Shown piece by piece: positions 1 to 7,000 of a stretch of 64,000 bases of DNA. Within the stretch, counting starts at the first letter, position 1; each line of letters starts with the position of its first letter. Source of the DNA: Eukaryota sp. TZLM1-RC (Eukaryota; Metamonada: BaSk clade); NCBI GenBank assembly GCA_040285825.1, contig JAUPSS010000004.1, positions 1,426,001 through 1,490,000 of the forward strand, given 5' to 3'. Both the position numbers and the translations under genes were made by a program. The notes beneath the pieces were generated by a model that worked only from the letters and a program-made list of their open reading frames with translations, did not search any database and was not told where the DNA came from.

Positions 1-585
1 TGACAACCTTCGCACATGTGGTTCAACAAAAGCTTCAATGTGATGACTTTTGCACATAGCGTATAGGTGGTCTCTAACAGCATCGTGAACAACTGAGCGA
101 TATGTAATTATAAATTTGCAATTAAATCAATGATTCAGATTAATGAGCTGACCACAACGACAAATCAAATCATTTGGCACACTACATAGTCACTGAAAAC
201 ACCTCATCCTGAAGGCAGTTGTCCATTGATGATCATTTAATTATAGACCATATACATTTGGAATCTGGGAAATAAGACAACGTGAGCTACTATCCTTGAG
301 GTCAATTAAAAAGTTTGCAAAAACGGGATTCTTTTCTTTAGCCAAGCTAAGACGAACAGTGAAATCCAAGTTTTCAAAAACTTTTAATATCTTTTTTTTG
401 CAATTTAGTATATGCAAATTTCAAGGAAATCATACTCCTGGGTGGAATTTCTTGAATATCAGCAGGAAAGCATTTGGACCATATGTGAGGAGAGATGCAT
501 TCAATTTCACTCTGCAAGGACACTAAATAGTCACTAACACAACATTCTATTAAATGCTGGTTTTCAAGAAGAATTGTCAATCGTG
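1..585 (-). mobile_element. LINE-A fragment: RT C-terminal region, CCHC knuckle and start of endonuclease domain
   Basis: Minus-strand translation, broken by stops and frameshifts, gives the C-terminal part of a non-LTR retrotransposon protein called LINE-A here. Recognisable in order are a segment with IWSKCFPADIQEIPPR (374-580), a segment around AKEKNPVFANF, a C-x-C...H...C knuckle (ICRCGQLINLNH, then FNC) and VHDAVRDHLYAMCKSH near position 1-90. The same order recurs in at least seven other places in the window. A zinc knuckle followed by a nuclease-like domain after an RT resembles the restriction-like endonuclease LINEs (R2/NeSL type). That family assignment is inference from layout. The copy is dead and is truncated by the window edge. 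Confidence 0.75.
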
Positions 586-737
586 TTTACTGGCAAAACA
601 GTATTGTATTTTTTGTTTTTAAGAGAATGTTGAAATTAAATTCTGGTTCACTCTTTCCTTTTGGGAAGTTTTCTGAATCTTTGGCAATTAATCGTTCTGA
701 TGCAGGGGAGGCTGGCTTTGAGGATGTGGACTTTTAG
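586..737 (+). mobile_element. LINE-A 3' coding tail
   Basis: Plus-strand translation gives QNSIVFFVFKRMLK...FGKFSESLAIN...AGFEDVDF and a TAG stop. It closely matches the C-terminus of the LINE-A copy at 10.5 kb (SESLAINCFEVGEADFEDVEF). It lies head to head with the minus-strand fragment at 1-585, so either two insertions or an inversion joined them. The bases after the stop also resemble the 3' flank of the 10.5-kb copy (ttttcatattccttat). Confidence 0.7.
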
Positions 738-831
738 TATTTCATGTTTTCATATTCCTTATGAGATAAATAAAATAACTTTCAATATAGATACAAACGT
801 AGGACTCCTAACACATCATTGCTTAATGAAT

Positions 832-957
832 TGCAGGTATCTCACTAGTGAGTCCCATAGTATATACAGAATAACATTAAATAAAATTATCTTTTTCTTA
901 ACCCACCATACAACTACATATAGTCTTACATCAAGCTATCATAATGCCTAGCGACAA
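832..957 (+). repeat. diverged solo mini-LTR related to the 3.1-10 kb Gypsy element
   Basis: The sequence starts TGCAGGTATCTCACTAGTGAG and continues through an AT-rich stretch with AATAAAAT to ATAATGCC, parallel to the LTR at 3075-3180 but with many substitutions. The ATG of the short gag start is conserved (944-946), followed by only a few codons. No internal element sequence follows, so it is a solo or truncated LTR. Confidence 0.65.
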
Positions 958-1632
958 CCCAATTTCATAAGCTGATCTCAAAGCAATTCAACCTCAACTC
1001 TGGACAACCAATTGGCAATTGCAAATTGCTTGGATACATGAGCATTTATTCTATAACATAGCGTGTACAAATCACAAACAATTTATATTCAATATTCAGA
1101 CCAAAGTAAATGGATTCATATTGTTTCTCACCTTTGATATTGAACAAAATTCTCCTTCAGTTTTTGAAAGTTCAAATCCTTGATTGAGTATTCAGTATTT
1201 AAAACATTATACTGTTGTTCTATAGGGTAAACACTCACTTTTTGAATAGTTACCAATAAATCTTTCACCTATTGTTAACAGGTAACCTCAATTCCAAGCC
1301 CCCTTGAAAAAATGATTGATCATCAATATATTGTAATATCATAATATAATTTTCAAGACATTTTACCATGTGGTGATCCTTGGCACTCGCAGAAAAAGAT
1401 TCAAATAGACGATAACAAAATGAAATCGACTTTTAAAAGGAACTTTCACTTGGTTGGATTTTTTTTCGTTGCTGTTTTTTGGATTGTGGGTAACTTCCAT
1501 ACAACAAACAAACACAGTTGGAACATATAAAAAAACAAATTACACTGGAAATTCAACATGAAAATAATTTTATTCTAAACAACCTTTATGAATTATCCAG
1601 AGAAACAGTATAATCAATGTTTACACTGATTA
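958..1632. other. intergenic, no recognised feature
   Basis: AT-rich sequence without a convincing open frame, RNA gene or repeat match elsewhere in the window. Confidence 0.5.
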
Positions 1633-1656
1633 CTAGGGTTAAAAATCTTGAAAGAA

Positions 1657-1723
1657 ATAGATCAGTTTCACAGTTTAAAATCTTGTAGATCATAAGACCG
1701 TCGTGAAAGATTCATCACACGGG
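1657..1723 (-). ncRNA. U35: C/D-box snoRNA, U35/snR73-like, copy 1
   Basis: Reading the minus strand, box C GTGATGA is at 1718-1712 and box D CTGA at 1665-1662, 57 nt end to end. Between them is TCACGACGGTCT (1706-1695), complementary over 12 nt to the conserved 28S segment AGACCGUCGUGA, followed two bases on by a D'-like ATGA. The D'+5 rule places the methylated base on the first C of AGACC. As I recall it this is yeast 25S C2959, the target of snR73 and metazoan U35. No clear terminal stem is visible. The second guide, before box D, has no target I recognise. Confidence 0.72.
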
Positions 1724-1823
1724 ACCGAGAGGAAGAAAACATACTTGTGACAAGTGCACTAGTCATGGTGGACTACAGAACTGCATCACCAACTGGGTAA
1801 CTAGGGTTAACATTGTCAAAAAA

Positions 1824-1890
1824 ATAGTTCAGTTTCACAGTGTAAAATCTTGTAGATCATAAGACCGTCGTGAAAGATTCATCACATAAG
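1824..1890 (-). ncRNA. U35: C/D-box snoRNA, U35/snR73-like, copy 2
   Basis: Box C GTGATGA is at 1885-1879, the 12-nt 28S guide at 1873-1862 and box D CTGA at 1832-1829, with spacing identical to the other two copies. There is one substitution within the core (cacagtg instead of cacagtt on the plus strand). The telo-box-like ACCCTAG lies upstream on the minus strand at 1977-1971. Confidence 0.72.
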
Positions 1891-1994
1891 ATTGAGAGGA
1901 AGAAAACATACTTGGGACATGAGCAATAGTCAAGATTGAGTAGGGAACCGCATAACAGACTCCTCTACCACTAGGGTTAACATTCTTGAAAGAA

Positions 1995-2061
1995 GTGGTT
2001 CAGTTTCACAGTTTAAAATCTTGTAGATCATAAGACCGTCGTGAAAGATTCATCACATGGG
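1995..2061 (-). ncRNA. U35: C/D-box snoRNA, U35/snR73-like, copy 3
   Basis: Box C GTGATGA is at 2056-2050, the guide TCACGACGGTCT at 2044-2033 and box D CTGA at 2003-2000. This is the first copy in the direction of transcription. An AAACCCTAG telo-box-like motif lies about 120 nt upstream on the minus strand (around 2182-2174). The three may be one polycistronic precursor or separate units; the sequence does not decide. Confidence 0.72.
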
Positions 2062-2180
2062 ACTGAGAGGAAGAAAACATACATGTGACATGTGCAATAG
2101 TGAAGAATGAATAAAGAACTACATCTCCTTTTTGGTCAAGAACAAAAATACTGTCTCCCTTTCACTTCATAAACTAGGGT

Positions 2181-3070
2181 TTGGTTATGTCGCAACGGAA
2201 TATTAAATATACCTTCCTGCACAACAAGTGTTTTTTCTCAATACCCTCTCCCGTTTTGGTCTCTTGTGTGCTCTTTATGGATTGTCTTTTTCTCGTTCTT
2301 TTTTATTTGTCTCACTTACCTTCTTTTTCGAACCTTAGGACTCCACCTGTTCTCTTTCAACATGTTTTTTTACTCATTTTTGACTCTTTTTTACCTTTTA
2401 CGTGCAGTTGGTTTCCTTAGAACAATTGTTGGACTCGGTCTAAACCCCACCACTCTCTTCCTATTTTTCCATACCTCTCCAGTGTCAGCTCCTTCACTCA
2501 ATTTTTCTCTTCTCTTGGACTCTGTCAAAATGGTTGATCAGAGTTGATCACATTGTCACAATTACTTAAAGCTTGAAATAAGTTGTCAGTAAATTTAACA
2601 ACAACAGCTTGTTTGAATCTCAACAATTGAAGAGACCTTATAACCAGCCTTTTTAAATTGAGTTCTCAAATCTTTTCCTTTAGTAAGGTCTTTGAATTGT
2701 TTTCGTTGTTCCAATTGGACTCCAATTCTGATCAATTCCATTGTGGAACTTGATACTGATATTGAACTAAGACGGGATACAAATTATGAATTTTAATTAT
2801 TTATCCACTTGATATTTTCGGGCACGTTGAAATCTCATTTGAGTCAAACTTAAGCAAATCCTCAAATATATTATATTTGTAAATCCAAATGGTAATTCTT
2901 TACACCGTTCAAAAACCATTTTTCCAATTTAATGTTCTCTAGACGAGGAGTGGTTCCCCTCCTCTATTGAAGGTTGAGCGAAATGAACTCGCCACGAAAT
3001 TCTGAAATACGTCACATTGAAACATTTTTCTATTCAAGGCACTGAGTCTGTACCACACAAAATTTGTATA
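2181..3070. other. intergenic, T-rich then AT-rich, no recognised gene
   Basis: Open frames at 2181-2547 are rich in Phe, Leu and Ser because the DNA is pyrimidine-rich, and they show no domain. The part upstream of 2300 may contain the promoter of the minus-strand snoRNA cluster. Nothing else recognised. Confidence 0.5.
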
Positions 3071-3074
3071 ATAA

Positions 3075-3180
3075 TGTAGGTATCTCACTAGTGAGTACCT
3101 TTATATAGAATGACATTTAATAAAATTAACTTTATCTTAACTCTCTTTACATCCAGCTAGCATAATGCCCAACAGCAACA
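3075..3180 (+). repeat. 5' LTR of Gypsy-1, ~106 bp
   Basis: Direct repeat of 9864-9969, beginning TG and ending CA. It contains a near-palindrome GGTATCTCACTAGTGAGTACC, a TATA-like TTATATA (3101-3107) and AATAAAA, compatible with promoter and polyadenylation functions in a very short LTR. The ATG of ORF1 (3165) is inside it. Confidence 0.88.
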
Positions 3181-4037
3181 ATAATTATTGTGCGTATCAG
3201 GCACCATTAACAGCAAACAGCAACAGCGCTGTAGACACCCAACAGATGTCTGGGGTATGTCAGACATCTGTCAGAGGAGACCCTTCTAACCCTCCTCTCA
3301 ACAACTCATCTTCTTCGAGTTCAATGGCAACTCCAGAAAAGGATTCGAGTTCGGGCGAAAAAGGCCTCACTCCTCCTCAGGTTACGGGTACGGGTGTAAT
3401 CCACCCCACTCCCCCTCAACAAATAGATTCGAGGCTAGACACCTCCACTGCTTCAGGTTCGGGTTTAAGCCCCACCAAGAATCAAATTTCGGCGCAAAAC
3501 GTCAAATTAAATCAGCGAGGTAAAGTTACGGCGCAAGGCGCCCAATATGTCCACTCGTCGGCGAATAACGCCCTCGCGACGACACCAAAGGTCAATTTCG
3601 ACCTACCTCCAGCTCCCTCCCAAGAGATACAAGAGTTACTCTTGGCACTCACTATGAGTAAGGAAGAAATGGAAAAGAAGGAACCAACGGACTTCATAGA
3701 GTCCCTGGACGAATCAATGTACCCGCAGTGTGAAAACACTGTCGTCGTACAAACTCTCAATGAGACGACTTCGGGAGCTCAGGAAATCCCCATACAACCC
3801 TCAGTGTTGAAAGAGGCAATTGAGCTTTTAGACAAAGAAAGCCATGAGTTGAGCACACGGCCCGCAGAGCGAAGAATGAGACTCTCGCCTCTCGACACAG
3901 AATACAAAAATATAATGGCCAAACCTCGCACAGAACGTGACGATTTTTTGGGGAATAACGCCACCCTCGATAACAAAGGATTCAGAATTCGGTGGTTAGA
4001 GGTAATGGAAGTTGGTACCGACTTCTCTGGAAACTAG
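3165..4037 (+). CDS. Gypsy-1 ORF1, N-terminal gag-like protein
   Basis: This 290-residue frame starts inside the LTR (MPNSNNN). Its first two thirds are low-complexity Ser/Thr/Pro/Gln-rich sequence, probably disordered. Its end (AERRMRLSPLDTEY...KGFRIRWLEV) aligns with Gypsy-2 (AERRPRISGMDKRIY...GRRIRFLSI), where the region is continuous with the downstream gag. ORF1 is therefore the start of one Gag protein, split from ORF2 by a -1 frame change in a 46-nt overlap. Whether that is programmed frameshifting or a mutation is undecided. Confidence 0.75.
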   Translation: MPNSNNNYCAYQAPLTANSNSAVDTQQMSGVCQTSVRGDPSNPPLNNSSSSSSMATPEKDSSSGEKGLTPPQVTGTGVIHPTPPQQIDSRLDTSTASGSGLSPTKNQISAQNVKLNQRGKVTAQGAQYVHSSANNALATTPKVNFDLPPAPSQEIQELLLALTMSKEEMEKKEPTDFIESLDESMYPQCENTVVVQTLNETTSGAQEIPIQPSVLKEAIELLDKESHELSTRPAERRMRLSPLDTEYKNIMAKPRTERDDFLGNNATLDNKGFRIRWLEVMEVGTDFSGN

Positions 4038-7000
4038 ATAGTCCCGAGAACGTCCGCCTCCTACCTGACTGGTTCAGAGTTGGTATAGACAAAATTTACG
4101 AAGAGCTTAGCGCCCCCGGAGAGGACTATACGGTAGTTAGAGAGGTTCATGAATACTACCCAGTCTCACATAGACCAAATTACGTTGAAATGAGACCAGC
4201 CTCACAACCTTTCAGGCTCATATATGAAGAATTAGGGGTCACTTATAGACGAGATGATATAAACATGACGACAGCAGTCATTTCCACATACAGGTCTCCT
4301 CCTAATAACAGGAACCTCCAAACAGGCGATTCATGGGTACAGAACAAGGTTTTCACCTTCACCCCCATCATTGGTTTAGAGAATACACCCTTCAAGAGCA
4401 TCAGGCCTTTCCGGCCCTCAATTCAACTAAATTTCCAAGATGAATCGAAATCAGTTCAGGAGCTGCATGTAGACACCTTACCCCAACCAAACACAGGACC
4501 AATAGGGTTAGACGTCCTCACAATCCAACCTGGTGATTCATCACAACCGATGGAAGGAGTTCCACAATCCTCGGTTGACACCACACACACAACGGGACAA
4601 GGTCTTAGTTTACAAGATCTACAGGCAACTAGATCTCAACAACAACACAGTCAAAACCCACTCGATCCACGCCTCATATTAAATCAAAACTTACAGTCCC
4701 ATGTTGGTTATCATTACAGAACTAAGGCCATAGAACATGCAACCATACACGAGCCCCCTAGACTCGAATTCCCTGAAACTCAGATGAAAATAGTACATTT
4801 CCTCATGGAATTCGCCCTCTGGGACACAACTGGTAGAGACGGAGCTCAAAACGTCGATCAAATACAGATCCCACAATCCAGCACCCCTCAACAACAAGAA
4901 CAAATAACGAAGATGATAAACAGTTTAGCTCAGTTGATCTCAGTACAGAGTGGAGACTCAACTCACATTCAGCAACAAATAGACGATTTACAGTCCAAAT
5001 TGAATAATATGGAAACACCAAAATTATACAGAATAGATCAAAGCTTCATAAAAAAGATAGGGGTACCTGTTCATTCTTATGATCTTTTTAGATCAGTCTT
5101 ATCAACAGTGAATCCCCAGGGAATCTCAGGTTGCATCCATGCCAGAATTGTATCTTTCTGGAAACAACAACAACTCGTGAGCATGGAACCTACAGATGCC
5201 GAAATATTATTACTACTGTGTAGGAGAAGCCAGTTCACATCATTACATGATGCAAAATTAGCTCTTTTTAAACCTAAATTCAACTGGCAAAAGGTAAGTA
5301 CATCCGCCAACGCAGAAAGAGAATACGCGATTTATATGGAAAATTTTGGAGACATCTTAAGGATGTGCACATACATATCCGACCCATCGGCCAGAATTGA
5401 AGAACTCGAATTTTCAAGAGGGGTATTTACACTCCCAATGTCGACCGTAGCTAACGCCTTCTTAACAGGTCTGGACAACTTGGCATTAACGAGCAATTTA
5501 TTCGAGATTTACGGTAAACAATCTTTTTGGAACGACAAACTAGTCTCGTTCAACGATTTAACCAAAGTGGCCAGAGAGAAACTTTTGTCTTGGATGCAAG
5601 CCGCACCGAACAAGGAAACCATCCAACTACTGAGAAAAGAGGCGAACAAACCTAAATTAGAAACAGGAGAATTTCATTCGTCAGAAAGGAAAAGGAGAAC
5701 CGACCCTGAAGACCAACAATTCCCTCAATTGAAAAAAGGTAAACACACCAGAGGGGGACAGAAATTTTGTACCTTTTGTCAAATCCCAGGTCATATTATA
5801 ACAGAATGTAGGGACCCAACCTGTAGTCGCTCATTGGTCCCTATGAATCAAAGAAAAGGCGCCGGCTATGGTAGAGGTCGTGGAAACTTTAGTAGAGGCA
5901 GTAGAGGCAATTTTAGAGGCCGAAGTAGAGGCCGTGGTAATTTGTATAGAGGAACTAGGGGCCGAGGTGGCCGTGGTAATAGAGGTAATACATATCGTGG
6001 ATATAACGTCCTTAATAACAAGTTTAATAACAAAAATAAATCATCGCATGTTACAGCTCCCGAATTGAATCAGATTTGTTCTTCTACTCAATCGGACAAT
6101 TCAGCTCAAACAGCCCTCTTAAATCCACTCTCTTTCTTGAACAATGGAAATAGCAACATAAATAATCTGATTAATGTAATAAATAATACAAAAAGAGATT
6201 TATGCAACCGAACAGGTAACACTGCTCCTTGTATAAACCTCAACAGATCCCAGCAGCCTCAGTTTTTAGAACTTCAGGTAAGAATTAACAGTACAGTCAT
6301 AAAAGGCATGATAAATACAGCTGCATATTGTTCTGTCATTTCCCTAGACCTAGCAAATCGGTGTTCAATGTCCATAAATGAAAACGATATAACACAATTC
6401 ATCCCTGCTAGTAACGTATCGACCAATTCGCTTGGGAGTGCACAAGGCATTCTGACGTTCAATGTTGGTAGCATCGCGAACCAAGTTTCAATAAATCATA
6501 CTCTCCCCATAATCCCGGGTTCAAACAAATTTTTAATTGGGGTAGACATGTTACAACAACTTGGGTTATTGACATCTGACCGTTTAGTAATTGTACTAGA
6601 CGAAGAGCGCCGCACTTTACTAAATGCTGAAACCGAATTTGATAACAGAATTAAAACTCACCAAATCGGTCATGTAGAATCTATTCCCAGCAGTGAAGAA
6701 GATTTTACCCAGCAATTAGATAGATCTAAATGTGAGATTAAATTAGATGATAGTGAGTATAATAAGAGTTTGTCTGATATATTAGCTCAATACAAGGACG
6801 TATTCAGCGAAACGCCCAATAAAGAAGGCATCGATTGTCCACCCATGTCAATCCCCTTTTATAATCCTAACGCTATTGTACATAAACCAGCAAGGGGTCT
6901 CAACCCAAAGAAATTACAAATAGCTAACCAAATTTTTGACGAATTAATCGAAATGGGCTATGCAATTGAATCGAACTATAAATTCAGTTCCCCTATTGTA

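Larger units (their letters stand above)
1633..2180 (-). repeat. three tandem ~170-200 bp units, each with one snoRNA
   Basis: Units start at CTAGGGTT at 1633, 1801 and 1971, with a fourth CTAGGGT at 2174, so the periods are 168, 170 and 203 bp. A 57-bp core is nearly invariant (one substitution among the three), and a following stretch (gagaggaagaaaacatac) is also conserved. The rest has drifted, including spacer length. Conservation restricted to one core argues for a functional RNA. On the minus strand every unit is preceded by ACCCTAG, which resembles the telo-box found upstream of plant snoRNA and ribosomal protein genes. Confidence 0.85.

Noticed and set aside
296-951. Open frames at 296-526 and 661-951 as genes
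   Set aside because: They are antisense or out-of-frame readings of LINE-A debris and the solo LTR.
1662-2012. Minus-strand ACTGTGAAACTG in the snoRNA core as an 18S rRNA piece
   Set aside because: It is identical to conserved 18S in the sense direction on the strand that carries boxes C and D, so it cannot be a guide there; likely chance.
1633-2180. CRISPR array, because of regular repeats
   Set aside because: Only three long units in a eukaryote, with conserved cores that are longer than the differing parts allow; snoRNA features explain them.
2181-2547. Two overlapping open frames as a membrane protein gene
   Set aside because: Composition follows from a pyrimidine-rich stretch; no domain, no conserved start.
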